The position numbers were made by a program, and so were the translations under genes. Positions 17,572 through 29,954 of a stretch of DNA of 64,000 nt are shown here, piece after piece. Below the pieces are notes generated by a model. The model saw nothing but the letters and a program-made list of their open reading frames with translations, was not told where the DNA came from and searched no databases. Each line of letters begins with the position of its first letter. The first letter of the stretch is position 1. This DNA is from Ruegeria arenilitoris. Its GTDB lineage: Bacteria; Pseudomonadota; Alphaproteobacteria; Rhodobacterales; Rhodobacteraceae. The stretch is from positions 186,001 through 250,000 of the forward strand of contig NZ_WPZO01000002.1 in NCBI RefSeq assembly GCF_013031355.1. The letters are read 5' to 3'.

Positions 17572-18762
17572 ATGACAAACCCAATTTCTCTCGCGCAGGG
17601 GCGCGAGTATCTGGCTATTCCCGGCCCGTCGGTCATGCCCGATGCGGTTTTGCAGGCCATGCACCGCCCGTCGCCCAATATCTATGACGGCGAACTGATC
17701 GAGATGATGCCTGCCCTGACCCGCGATCTGCGGCGCGTGGCCCGGACAGAGCATCACGTCGCCATCTACATCTCCAACGGTCACGGAACGTGGGAAGCCG
17801 CGCTATCCAACGTGATCGCTCCAGGGGAAACCGTGCTGGCACCAGCCTCGGGCCGGTTCACCCATGGCTGGGCCGAGATGGCCGAGGGAATTGGCGCCAA
17901 GGTCGAACTGATTGATTTCGGTACGTCCTCACCGTGGGATATGGAGCGCATTGCAGACGCCTTGCGCGCGGATACCGGATACCGGATCAAAGCGGTTCTG
18001 GCGGTGCATGTGGATACCTCCAGCTCAATCCGCAACGACATCCCGGCGCTCAGGGCGCTGTTGGATGACCTGAACCACCCGGCGCTGTTGATGGCGGACT
18101 GCATCGCTTCGCTGGGGTGCGACCGGTTTGAGATGGATGCCTGGGGCGTCGATGTCATGGTCACCGCCTGCCAAAAAGGTCTGATGACTCCGGCAGGCGT
18201 CGGGTTCGTGTTCTTCAACGACAAAGCGCAGGCCAAACGGGCCGAGATGCCGCGTGTGTCTCAGTACTGGGACTGGCAGCCGCGGGCAAAGCCGGAACTG
18301 TTCTACCAGTATTTCAACGGCACCGCCCCGACGCATCACCTGTACGGCCTGCGCGCCGCCTTGGACCTGATCCACGCAGAAGGCATCGAACGTGTCTGGA
18401 CCCGCCACGAACGCCTAGCCACTGCAATCTGGACAGCATGTGAAACCTGGGCAGAAGGCGGTGCGCTGCAGTTGAACGTCGCCGACCGTGCCCATCGCAG
18501 CCACGCGGTCACCACTCTGCGCCTGACGGATGCGCGTGGTACGCCATTGCGCCAATTCACTGAGACACAGATGGGCCTGACACTCGGCATCGGTCTTGGC
18601 ATGGAGGACTGGAACGGCTTTTTTCGTCTCGGCCATATGGGCCACGTGAACGGTCAGATGGTGATGGCGATATTGGGGGGCATGGAGACTGCTATGGCCG
18701 CCCAGAACATCCCGCGCGGCAAAGGTGCGCTTGAGGCCGCCGCGGCCGTTCTATCCCAATAA
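17572..18762 (+). CDS. Class V aminotransferase (serine/alanine/aspartate-glyoxylate type)
   Basis: A 396-residue PLP enzyme of the SgaA/AGT group. It has the opening IPGPSVMPDAVLQAM and the internal aldimine lysine in TACQKGLMTPAGVGF, with the cofactor Asp in LLMADCIASLG. Family members transfer an amino group from serine, alanine or aspartate to glyoxylate. In roseobacters related proteins act in the serine pathway of C1 use or in the beta-hydroxyaspartate cycle, but no other genes of those routes are here. It follows eda after 50 bases and may be read through from the Entner-Doudoroff operon. Confidence 0.82.
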   Translation: MTNPISLAQGREYLAIPGPSVMPDAVLQAMHRPSPNIYDGELIEMMPALTRDLRRVARTEHHVAIYISNGHGTWEAALSNVIAPGETVLAPASGRFTHGWAEMAEGIGAKVELIDFGTSSPWDMERIADALRADTGYRIKAVLAVHVDTSSSIRNDIPALRALLDDLNHPALLMADCIASLGCDRFEMDAWGVDVMVTACQKGLMTPAGVGFVFFNDKAQAKRAEMPRVSQYWDWQPRAKPELFYQYFNGTAPTHHLYGLRAALDLIHAEGIERVWTRHERLATAIWTACETWAEGGALQLNVADRAHRSHAVTTLRLTDARGTPLRQFTETQMGLTLGIGLGMEDWNGFFRLGHMGHVNGQMVMAILGGMETAMAAQNIPRGKGALEAAAAVLSQ

Positions 18763-18769
18763 CCGAGGC

Positions 18770-19873
18770 CTATTCAGCCCGCGCTGCCGCCAAGGCTTGT
18801 GGCAGCGCCGCTGCAAAAGCGTCCAAATCCGCCGCCTCACCACAGCTGACCCGGATACACCGGTTCTGAGGGGCGGCAAACGGCATTCGCACAAAGATGC
18901 CCTGCGCCACCAATGCCTCCAGCACTGCCTTGGCAAATACTCCGTCCTGACCACAATCGATGGCGACAAAATTCGTGGCCGAGGGCAGGGGCGCTAGCCC
19001 GTTATCCCGTGATATCTGGCTGATGCGGTCGCGGGATGTGCTAATCTGCGCCTGCACATGGGCCAGCCATTCAGCATCCTGTAAGGCAGCCAGTGCGCCT
19101 GCCTGCGCGGCCCTGTTCATGCCGAAATGATTGCGCACCTTGTTGAAGGCCTCGATCAATCCCGGTGCGCCAATGGCATATCCAACCCGCGCCCCGGCCA
19201 TGCCGTAGACCTTGGAAAACGTGCGCATCCGGATCACACGCGGATCATCCGCCCCTATAGGGGCCGCGGTGCCCTCGGGCGCGCATTCAACATAGGCCTC
19301 GTCCAGCACCAGCAGGCATCCTTCGGGCAGTGCGTCCATGGCCCTTACGATGTCTGCACCGCTGTGCCAGCTGCCCATCGGATTGTCGGGGTTGGCCAGA
19401 TAGACCAGCTTTGCATCCACTTCCGCGGCCTTGGTGAACAGCGCCGCAGGGTCCTCGTGGTCGCCCTTATACGGCACCTTGTGCAACACGCCGCCAAAGC
19501 CTGCGACGTGATAGTTGAAGGTCGGATAAGCTCCGTCCGAAGTGACGACCGCATCGCCCGGGCCGACCAGCAACCGCACGAGGTAACCCAACAACCCGTC
19601 GATGCCTTCGCCAACCACGATGTTTTCCGGCGTCACTCCGTGATGATCCGCCAGCGCGTGCCGCAGATCATGGTTCTCGGGGTCGCCATACATCCAGATT
19701 TCTGTTGCCGCCATCGCCTCGATCGCGCGGGGCGAGGGGCCGAAAATACTCTCATTCGCGCCCAGCCTGGCTACAAAGGGCGCGCCGCGTTGACGCTCTT
19801 GTGTCTCGGGCCCGACAAAGGGCACGGTTGCGGGCAATGACAGGGCGAGCGGGGTATAGCGTGGGTCAGTCAT
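18770..19873 (-). CDS. Class I/II aminotransferase, histidinol-phosphate aminotransferase-like
   Basis: A 367-residue PLP enzyme of fold type I. The PLP lysine is in RTFSKVYGMAGARVGYAIG, the Asn of NPDNPMGSW and Asp-x-x-Tyr of VLDEAYVE are cofactor ligands, and an Arg in RVSCGEA near the end binds the substrate carboxylate or phosphate. It resembles HisC, but no his genes are near, so an aromatic or other amino acid may be the substrate. An alternative ATG at 19891 has a G-rich ribosome site; the choice is open. It is convergent with the class V aminotransferase. Confidence 0.8.
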   Translation of the reverse strand: MTDPRYTPLALSLPATVPFVGPETQERQRGAPFVARLGANESIFGPSPRAIEAMAATEIWMYGDPENHDLRHALADHHGVTPENIVVGEGIDGLLGYLVRLLVGPGDAVVTSDGAYPTFNYHVAGFGGVLHKVPYKGDHEDPAALFTKAAEVDAKLVYLANPDNPMGSWHSGADIVRAMDALPEGCLLVLDEAYVECAPEGTAAPIGADDPRVIRMRTFSKVYGMAGARVGYAIGAPGLIEAFNKVRNHFGMNRAAQAGALAALQDAEWLAHVQAQISTSRDRISQISRDNGLAPLPSATNFVAIDCGQDGVFAKAVLEALVAQGIFVRMPFAAPQNRCIRVSCGEAADLDAFAAALPQALAAARAE

Positions 19874-20006
19874 GCAGCGAGATAACCCCATGGCCCCCTG
19901 CCAGGCAACCACCTGCTACAGCACCGTCAGACGTGCCCCGACGTTGTAGTGGAACTTACCGACCCTTCCGGGCATGGTTTGGGGTATCAGAGATTGGGAG
20001 GCCCAC

Positions 20007-20789
20007 ATGTCACGCGTATCCGTCGAATACAAAGATCACATCGCCCATGTCACCCTGACACGGGGCGACAAGATGAACGCGCTGGATGATGCGATGGTCA
20101 AGGCGCTGCTGTCCGCCGGGCAAGAGGTTGCGGTCTCGAACGTGCGCGCCGTGGTGCTGTCGGGCGAGGGCAAAAGTTTCTGTGCCGGGCTCGACATGGC
20201 TAGCTTCGCCAAGATGGCCCATATGGACCCGACTGAATGGCTGATGACCCGCAGCCATGAGGATGCCAACGAGATGCAGGAACTGGCCTTGGTCTGGCGG
20301 CGAGTGCCGGTGCCCGTGATCTGTGCCATTCAGGGCGTGGCTTATGGCGGCGGTCTCCAGATCGCGCTGGGCGCGGATATCCGCATCGCCCACCCCGAGG
20401 CCAAGCTGGCTGTGATGGAGATGAAATGGGGCATCATCCCCGACATGGGCGGCATGGTCCTGCTACCGCAGCTTGTGCGCTCGGACGTGTTGCGATTGCT
20501 GACCTACACCGCGCGTCCCATCGGCGCACAGCAAGCGGCAGACTGGGGGCTGGTCACGAAACTCTCGGACGATCCGCTGACCGAGGCGCAGGCGCTGGCC
20601 GAAGACATTGCAGGCAAAAGCCCCTCGGCCATCCGCGCGGCAAAACGCCTGATCGAAGTGGCTGAGAGCAAGTCCCGTGCCGAGGTTTTGTTGGAGGAAT
20701 CCGCCGAGCAGGTGGAACTGATTGGCAAACCCGATCAGATGGAGGTGGTGATGGCGCAGATGCAGGGCCGCAAGCCCGAGTTCAAGTAA
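20007..20789 (+). CDS. Enoyl-CoA hydratase/isomerase family protein
   Basis: A 260-residue crotonase-fold protein. The oxyanion-hole segments are SGEGKSFCAGLDMASF and GVAYGGGLQIALGADIRIA, and a Glu in AVMEMKWGIIPDMGG is positioned as in crotonases, while the second catalytic Glu position is less clear. The reaction may be hydration, isomerisation or hydrolysis of a CoA ester. The ATG at 20007 follows GGGAGG. It ends on the base before the convergent DUF1992 gene stop. Confidence 0.86.
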   Translation: MSRVSVEYKDHIAHVTLTRGDKMNALDDAMVKALLSAGQEVAVSNVRAVVLSGEGKSFCAGLDMASFAKMAHMDPTEWLMTRSHEDANEMQELALVWRRVPVPVICAIQGVAYGGGLQIALGADIRIAHPEAKLAVMEMKWGIIPDMGGMVLLPQLVRSDVLRLLTYTARPIGAQQAADWGLVTKLSDDPLTEAQALAEDIAGKSPSAIRAAKRLIEVAESKSRAEVLLEESAEQVELIGKPDQMEVVMAQMQGRKPEFK

Positions 20790-21122
20790 TCAGCGCATAA
20801 AGGCCCGCCGCGCGTCGCGTGCCATGTTGTACCGCATCTCAAGATCCGCGATCCGGGCCATGGCCGCTTTGCGGTCATCCGGGTCGGTCAGTGCAGCATA
20901 GTCTTTTCGCGCTGCATCCAGTTTTTTGAGGATCTCGAATTCTTCGGGAAGTATTCCGGCTTGCGCCATAATCCGGTGCCCGGCTGCGATCGCCGGGTCG
21001 CTTTGGGCCTCACCTGACCGGTCAGGCAGCGGACGTCCTTCGCCTTCCAGGCCCTCCAGCTGGCCCTCGGCCTGCGCCTTTTTGATCTGGCGTTCGATCA
21101 GTTTTCCAAGCGATCCAAACAT
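20790..21122 (-). CDS. DUF1992 (DnaJ-related, DNAJC28-like) small protein
   Basis: A 110-residue charged protein without a J domain. It matches the DUF1992 region: an N-terminal SLGKLIERQIKKAQAEGQLEGLEGEGRPL (seen as separate basic and Gly-rich pieces), IMAQAGILPEEFEILKKL, and a C-terminal LEMRYNMARDARRAFMR. The family is widespread and has no firm function. It begins 39 bases after benE ends on the same strand and may be cotranscribed with it. Confidence 0.78.
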   Translation of the reverse strand: MFGSLGKLIERQIKKAQAEGQLEGLEGEGRPLPDRSGEAQSDPAIAAGHRIMAQAGILPEEFEILKKLDAARKDYAALTDPDDRKAAMARIADLEMRYNMARDARRAFMR

Positions 21123-21161
21123 GACAAGACGATACTCCGGACTTGCGACAGGTGAAAGAGG

Positions 21162-22325
21162 CTAGCGCGTTCGGTTCGTCACCAAATAGGCAATGCCACC
21201 GGCCAGCAGCCCCCAGACGGCAGCCCCCAGGCCAAAGACGGATATGCCAGAGGCCGTGATTGCAAAGGTCAAAACCGCGGCCTCCCGCTCGGCAGGGACT
21301 TCAAGTGCCGCGTGGGTTGCGTTGGCCAGCACTCCGATCAGTGCGATTCCGGTCAGCGTACCCATAAGCAGTGGATCGGCATGTACGGCGAACCCGGTAA
21401 TCGCCACCGCGAAAATGCCGAACAGGCAGTAAAACACACCCGCCATTACCCCTGACCAATAGCGTTGGTTCGGGTCGGGGTGGCTGTCCTCGTTGGAACA
21501 CATCGCGGCCGTGATCGCAGCAAGGCAAGTGGCGGGGGCACCGAAGGGTGCCGACAGAATGCTGGCTGCTCCGACGGATGAGAACAGCTTGCCCGGCGTG
21601 GGCGCATACCCAAAGCTGCGCATCACGGCGATTCCGGGAATGTTTTGGGTGGCCATTGTCACGATGAAAAGCGGGATTGCGATGCCAATGATCGAGGCCA
21701 GCGAAAGCGTCGGCATGGTCCAGACCGGTACGGCCATCAGATGCGATGGAGCCACCGATGTATCGCCTGCGTTCAGGACCACAACAATCGCTGCAGCGAT
21801 CACCGCAGCCGGGACAGCGAACAATCGGTTGATCCGCCCGGCGATGAACCATGTCAGGATCACCGGCAAGGCTTGCCAAGGCAGGTCAACGGCGGCCTTG
21901 AAGGGGGTGATGCACAGGGGCAGCAGAACGCCGCCCAGCATCGCTTGCGCCAGCGTCGTTGGGATCGCCGCGGCCAACCGCCCCAATGGACGCCAAAGCC
22001 CGGCCAGCACGGTCAGCGCGCCTGCACACAGAAACGCCCCGACGGCCTCTGAGAATCCTGCCGCTGGTAGCGCGGACACCGCCAACAGCGCGACGCCGGG
22101 CGTCGACCACGCGACGCTGATGGGTTGCCGGTACCACAGACTAAGCCCGATAGCCGTCAGTCCCATGGTGATCGCGGCCGTCATCAGGCCCGAAGCGGAC
22201 TCGGCCGGGGATGCCCCCATGGCCGCCAACCCCTGTAGCACGATGGGGAATGAACTGAAGAACCCGACAATGGCCACAACCAGCCCGGTCGAGATTGTTT
22301 GCATCGGGGGGAAGGCGCGCGCCAT
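21162..22325 (-). CDS. benE: BenE-family benzoate/H+ symporter-like permease
   Basis: A 387-residue inner-membrane protein with about 11-12 hydrophobic segments. It begins MARAFPPMQTISTGLVVAIV and has the BenE features SLWYRQPISVAWSTPGVALL and QNIPGIAVMRSFGY. Relatives import benzoate with protons, but without aromatic catabolic genes nearby the substrate is unsure. The frame can be extended nine codons to a TTG, but the ATG at 22325 has GAGG five bases upstream and is preferred. Confidence 0.85.
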   Translation of the reverse strand: MARAFPPMQTISTGLVVAIVGFFSSFPIVLQGLAAMGASPAESASGLMTAAITMGLTAIGLSLWYRQPISVAWSTPGVALLAVSALPAAGFSEAVGAFLCAGALTVLAGLWRPLGRLAAAIPTTLAQAMLGGVLLPLCITPFKAAVDLPWQALPVILTWFIAGRINRLFAVPAAVIAAAIVVVLNAGDTSVAPSHLMAVPVWTMPTLSLASIIGIAIPLFIVTMATQNIPGIAVMRSFGYAPTPGKLFSSVGAASILSAPFGAPATCLAAITAAMCSNEDSHPDPNQRYWSGVMAGVFYCLFGIFAVAITGFAVHADPLLMGTLTGIALIGVLANATHAALEVPAEREAAVLTFAITASGISVFGLGAAVWGLLAGGIAYLVTNRTR

Positions 22326-22390
22326 TTTGACCTCGGGGCTTGTGACCGGCAATTGCTAACAAGGGTTACGCTTTGGGGGCAAGTCCCTTG

Positions 22391-22432
22391 AGCCAAAAGA
22401 AAACCCCACCGTCGGATTAGCCGGTGGGGTTT
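22391..22432 (-). terminator. Rho-independent terminator of valS
   Basis: On the reverse strand an 11-bp perfect stem (AAACCCCACCG, 22401-22411, with CGGTGGGGTTT, 22422-22432) around a ten-base loop is followed by TCTTTTGGCT. It lies 30 bases after the valS stop and separates valS from benE. Confidence 0.85.
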
Positions 22433-22461
22433 CAATTTGAGTATTTAGGACAAGGTGCAGA

Positions 22462-25623
<3,162 letters not shown>

Positions 25624-25763
25624 GGGGTGCGTCCTGCGTCATCAATCTTGGGTCAGCGCCTGCAATAACGAATGCGCGTGGGAAGGGGAAGGGTCTGCGG
25701 ACGCTCTGGACAACGAACGGGCGCAACCTAATGTCGCCTGTGAGGCAGCGACAGGAGCACGCA

Positions 25764-28055
25764 ATGGAGAAGTTCGGAATAAGCCACTCGGTCAAGCGGA
25801 CCGAGGATCAGCGCTTTTTGACCGGGCAAGGGCGGTACATGGATGATGATGTGCCGGGCGATGCTCTGTTCGCGGCCTTCTTCCGCAGCCCGGTTGCGCA
25901 TGGCCGGATCACTGCTTTGGATCTGGACGCGGCGCGTGATGCGGATGGCGTGCGGCTGGTCATGGCGCTGGATGATCTGGCCGGGGCGGGGATCGATACC
26001 GTGATGAACGCGGCGACGGTGACCAACCGGGATGGGTCCAAGGCGGCGGCACCGGACCGGCATATGCTGGCAAAGGACAGGGTGCGGTTTGTCGGCGAAC
26101 CTGTGGCCGTGGTCATCGCCGAGACCCCAATGCAGGCCCGCGATGCGGTTGAGATGATATGGATGGAGACCGACGACCTGCCCGCCAAGCTGGATGTCGA
26201 CGCCGGAGGGGAGATGCTGCACTCCGAGGCCCCGGATAACCGCGCCTTTGACTGGGGGCTGGGGGATGAGGCCGCGACCGAGGCCGCGTTTCAGCAGGCC
26301 ACCCATACCGTCTCGCTGAACGTGGCGGACAATCGGGTGATCATCACCTCGCTGGAACCTCGTGGCTGTCAGGCGCATTGGGCTGATGGGCGGCTGCAGT
26401 TTGCCTATGGCGGTCAAGGCGTCTGGGCCATGCGGGCGCAACTGGCGCAAAAGCTGAAGCTGGAGCCTGAGGCGATCCGCGTCACCACCCCCGATGTGGG
26501 TGGTGGGTTCGGCATGAAGGTGATGCCGTATCCCGAATATTTCTGTGTCGCAGTTGCCGCGATGAAGCTGGGTCAGCCCGTTCACTGGATGTCCGACCGG
26601 TCCGAGGCGATGCTGTCTGATCATCATGGCCGCGACCTGACCTCGCTGGCCGAGCTGGCCTTTGACGCCGATCACAAGATCACCGCCTATCGGGTCCACA
26701 GCAAGGTCAACTTGGGCGCTTACAACAGCCATTTCGCTCAGGCGATCCAGACCAATCTGGCCAGCAAGGTACTGATGGGGGTCTATGACGTTCAGACCAC
26801 CTACATGCGTGTCGAAGGGTTTTATACCAATACCACGCAGGTCGATGCCTATCGCGGGGCGGGGCGGCCCGAGGCGATCTACGTGCTTGAACGGTTGATG
26901 GATCGCGCGGCGCGTGAATTGGGGATCAATCCGTGGGAACTGCGGCGCAAGAACTTCATCCGGCCCGAGAAATTTCCTTACACCTCCGCCACTGGCGAAA
27001 CTTATGATGTCGGCGATTTCAACATGGTCCTGACCCGTGCGGGCGAACAAACGCCGGGCTTTGCCGAACGCAAGGCCGCCGACGCCGAACGTGGCCTGAT
27101 CCGGGGGCAGGGGCTCTGTTATTATATCGAAAGTATTCTGGGAGACCCGTCCGAGAACGCGAAGATCGCATTCTGTGAGGACGGCACCGTGAACCTCTAT
27201 GTTGGCACCCAGTCAAATGGGCAGGGGCATGAGACGGCCTATACCCATTTCCTGTCGGATCAGACCGGCATTCCCATGGACCGGATCACCATCATTCAGG
27301 GCGATAGTGACCAGCTGCCCCACGGGGGCGGCACCGGTGGGTCGCGCTCGGTCACGGTGCAAAGCACGGCGACATTGGCCACAATCGACGTCATGATCGC
27401 CGCATTCACGCCGTATCTGGCCGATAAGATGGGGGTCGAGGAGGCTGACGTGAGCTTTGATCACGAAACATTCCGCGCGCCCGGGTCAAACCTGACGCCC
27501 ACCCTGACCGAGGCGGCCGAGATGGCCCGCGCCGATGGTCGCACCGATCTGCTGCAACACGAAGCGCGCGCCAATCTTGATGCGCGCAGCTATCCCAACG
27601 GCGCGCATGTTGCCGAAATTGTTATCGATTCCTACACCGGTGAAACATGGGTGGACCACTATACAGTCGTTGATGATTTTGGTAACCTAATCAACCCGAT
27701 GCTGGCCGAAGGGCAGGTGCATGGCGGTGTGGTCCAGGGCATTGGACAGGCCTTGACCGAGCATGTTGTGCATGATGCGCAAGGGCAACTGCTCACGGCT
27801 TCGTTGATGGACTACGCCTTGCCCCGCGCGGCCGAGATACCCATGATAAAGTTTACCTCGGCGCCGGTTCCGTCAACTTCCAACCCGATGGGTATGAAGG
27901 GCTGCGGAGAGGCCGGCACCGTGGGCGCGCTGGCCGCTGTGGCAAACGCGGTTCAGGACGCGCTTTGGGATCACGGGGTGCGGCAGGCGGATATGCCTTT
28001 CACACCCAACAGAGTATGGGAATTGTTGACGCATGGATCTGTCGCGGCTGAGTAG
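25764..28055 (+). CDS. Form II CoxL-like molybdopterin-binding hydroxylase subunit
   Basis: A 763-residue large subunit of the xanthine oxidase/CO dehydrogenase family. The active-site loop is AYRGAGR (362-368), the form II signature, not AYxCSFR of true CO dehydrogenase. Molybdopterin-contact stretches include DVGGGFGMKV, GTGGSRSVTVQ and the catalytic Glu region MKGCGEAGTVGALAA. Enzymes of this form oxidise mostly unknown substrates in the cytoplasm. The FAD (CoxM) and 2Fe-2S (CoxS) subunits usually encoded beside it are missing. ATG at 25764 has AGGAG upstream. The end overlaps the next gene by 23 bases. Confidence 0.88.
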   Translation: MEKFGISHSVKRTEDQRFLTGQGRYMDDDVPGDALFAAFFRSPVAHGRITALDLDAARDADGVRLVMALDDLAGAGIDTVMNAATVTNRDGSKAAAPDRHMLAKDRVRFVGEPVAVVIAETPMQARDAVEMIWMETDDLPAKLDVDAGGEMLHSEAPDNRAFDWGLGDEAATEAAFQQATHTVSLNVADNRVIITSLEPRGCQAHWADGRLQFAYGGQGVWAMRAQLAQKLKLEPEAIRVTTPDVGGGFGMKVMPYPEYFCVAVAAMKLGQPVHWMSDRSEAMLSDHHGRDLTSLAELAFDADHKITAYRVHSKVNLGAYNSHFAQAIQTNLASKVLMGVYDVQTTYMRVEGFYTNTTQVDAYRGAGRPEAIYVLERLMDRAARELGINPWELRRKNFIRPEKFPYTSATGETYDVGDFNMVLTRAGEQTPGFAERKAADAERGLIRGQGLCYYIESILGDPSENAKIAFCEDGTVNLYVGTQSNGQGHETAYTHFLSDQTGIPMDRITIIQGDSDQLPHGGGTGGSRSVTVQSTATLATIDVMIAAFTPYLADKMGVEEADVSFDHETFRAPGSNLTPTLTEAAEMARADGRTDLLQHEARANLDARSYPNGAHVAEIVIDSYTGETWVDHYTVVDDFGNLINPMLAEGQVHGGVVQGIGQALTEHVVHDAQGQLLTASLMDYALPRAAEIPMIKFTSAPVPSTSNPMGMKGCGEAGTVGALAAVANAVQDALWDHGVRQADMPFTPNRVWELLTHGSVAAE

Positions 28056-29109
28056 AAAGGTACTGGGATGGCTCGGGCGGCCTCTGCGGTCCGAGCACTC
28101 GGCCGAGACACCTCATCGCGAGCCTGTCAGCCATGTCATCATCCTCGACGGCACAATGTCGACGCTGGAGCCGGGATTTGAAACCCATGCAGGTCAGGCG
28201 TTTCGTCTGTGTCAGGAGATGGGTGGCAAGGTCTCGGTGTTTTACGAAGCTGGGGTCCAGTGGGAAAGCTGGAAAACCTCGCTGGACGTGATGATGGGGC
28301 GGGGGATCAATCGCCAGATCCGTCGCGCCTATGGCTATCTGGCATCGCGCTACAAACCCGGTGACCGGATCTATTTTATCGGGTATTCGCGCGGGGCCTA
28401 CGGCGTGCGCAGCCTTGCCGGGGTGATCGACATGATTGGCCTGCTCAAGGCCGAGCACGCCACCGTGCGCAACATCAAACAGGCCTATCGCCACTACGAA
28501 TGCAACCCCAACGGCACCGCAGCCCGGGATTTCCGCCGTCAGTTCTGCCACGAAGAAATTGCCATCGAAATGATCGGCGTCTGGGACACCGTCAAGGCGC
28601 TGGGCCTGCGCCTGCCGTTGCTGTGGCGCCGGGCCGAAGAAAAGCACGCGTTCCATAACCATCAGCTTGGGCCTGCCACCCGGCACGGTTATCACGCCAT
28701 GGCGCTGGACGAGACGCGCGAAGTTTATGAACCGGTTCTGTGGGAGTGTACCTCTGATTTCAACGGTCACGTAGAACAGGTCTGGTTCCGGGGCACCCAC
28801 GGTGATGTCGGTGGTCAGTTGAATGGATTCGAAGACGCACGGCCGCTTAGCAACATTTCCCTGATCTGGATGCTGGACAAGGCCGAGTTGCACGGGCTGC
28901 CGCTGCCGGATGGCTGGCGCGACCGCTTCCCAACTGCGACCACTGCGCCTTCGGTCGGAACCTGGCGCGGCTGGGGCAAGATCTTCCTGCTGCGCAAACA
29001 CCGCAAGATTGGTCGCGATCCGTCAGAACGCCTGCATGTCTCGGTCGCACCGGATGAATTGCCGGGCTGGGTGCCGATGCCGGATTTGCCCTCGCATCCG
29101 GCGCAGTAG
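28033..29109 (+). CDS. DUF2235 alpha/beta hydrolase (Tle1-like domain)
   Basis: A 358-residue protein of the DUF2235 family. The nucleophile motif is IGYSRGA with Ser119, preceded by LASRYKPGDRIYF, and WFRGTHGDVGG provides the conserved His and Asp region. An early VSHVIILDGTMST corresponds to the usual DGT motif. In some bacteria such domains are type VI phospholipase effectors, but I see no VgrG, PAAR, immunity gene or signal peptide, so a housekeeping esterase is as likely. It begins inside the CoxL-like gene, so the two are cotranslated. Confidence 0.82.
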   Translation: MDLSRLSRKVLGWLGRPLRSEHSAETPHREPVSHVIILDGTMSTLEPGFETHAGQAFRLCQEMGGKVSVFYEAGVQWESWKTSLDVMMGRGINRQIRRAYGYLASRYKPGDRIYFIGYSRGAYGVRSLAGVIDMIGLLKAEHATVRNIKQAYRHYECNPNGTAARDFRRQFCHEEIAIEMIGVWDTVKALGLRLPLLWRRAEEKHAFHNHQLGPATRHGYHAMALDETREVYEPVLWECTSDFNGHVEQVWFRGTHGDVGGQLNGFEDARPLSNISLIWMLDKAELHGLPLPDGWRDRFPTATTAPSVGTWRGWGKIFLLRKHRKIGRDPSERLHVSVAPDELPGWVPMPDLPSHPAQ

Positions 29110-29113
29110 AAGG

Positions 29114-29857
29114 TCAGCTTGGGACGCAGAGGTTTGTGACTTGTTTGATCAGTGCATCCGGACGCTCGACCAGATCGAAGCGCCATCGTCTCGGGGACCA
29201 ATTGTAGATACGTTCTTCGGCGGTATCATCGACAATCAGCAGACCGTGAAAGTACCATTCGGAAGTCGATTTGTAGCCGGTCTCTGCTGTGTAGAATGAA
29301 AACCCACGCAGCTGGTGCAGGGTTTCGATCGGAGAGTTTTCTGCATGTTCGGCGATGCAATAGGGTGAACCACCCGCGATCACACGTGTTTGAATAAGGA
29401 TCATCGGAACGGTCAGCAAAGACCACAGCGCTGGGATAACCGACACCGCCATTCCAAGCTTTGCAAAACGTGATGGGCGTACTTTTCCATCTTGCTCCGA
29501 CCAGATGAGGAACCCGAACCCCAACGCCATTGTTAGGCTAAAACCATGGAGCAGTTGAGTGGTGGAAAACAGAGAAAGTACGCCAGAGGCTATTGTGAAG
29601 AAAACTCCAAAAAGAAGTGTGACGGCGAAAAGGGTATGGGCGAGAAATGTGGGAATCCCGCGCAAACCCGTGAGGGTCATGGCTGAGAGGATCAAAGGCA
29701 CCGCAGGCGCAATCCAGACCACAAGATACATGGCCTGCATCCAAAATTCGAAAGTTCCGAAGGAATAGTTCGGCTCTACGACAGTTCGATCCAAAGGCTG
29801 GAAATAGGCCAAAAAGATCAGGGCAGCGTACCCGCAGAAAAGGTATTTGGGATTCAA
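29114..29857 (-). CDS. Hypothetical membrane protein with C-terminal soluble domain
   Basis: A 247-residue protein with about five or six hydrophobic segments in the first 160 residues and a soluble tail of about 85. The frame opens with TTG at 29857, with no strong ribosome site, so the start is doubtful. Base composition is visibly more AT-rich than its neighbours, which suggests transfer. I do not recognise a family. It is convergent with the DUF2235 gene, four bases apart. Confidence 0.6.
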   Translation of the reverse strand: MNPKYLFCGYAALIFLAYFQPLDRTVVEPNYSFGTFEFWMQAMYLVVWIAPAVPLILSAMTLTGLRGIPTFLAHTLFAVTLLFGVFFTIASGVLSLFSTTQLLHGFSLTMALGFGFLIWSEQDGKVRPSRFAKLGMAVSVIPALWSLLTVPMILIQTRVIAGGSPYCIAEHAENSPIETLHQLRGFSFYTAETGYKSTSEWYFHGLLIVDDTAEERIYNWSPRRWRFDLVERPDALIKQVTNLCVPS

Positions 29858-29954
29858 TCTGAACTGAATCTGAAAAACTCTTGTAAAGAAAGCGGAGTGT
29901 TAGGATTGACCGCCCGCCATTGGGCGAGCGGCCAGCCTATTTGTTAGATCAAGC

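Noticed and set aside
29909..29934. GC-rich inverted repeat after gcrA as a terminator
   Set aside because: The stem is interrupted and no T-run follows on the reverse strand.
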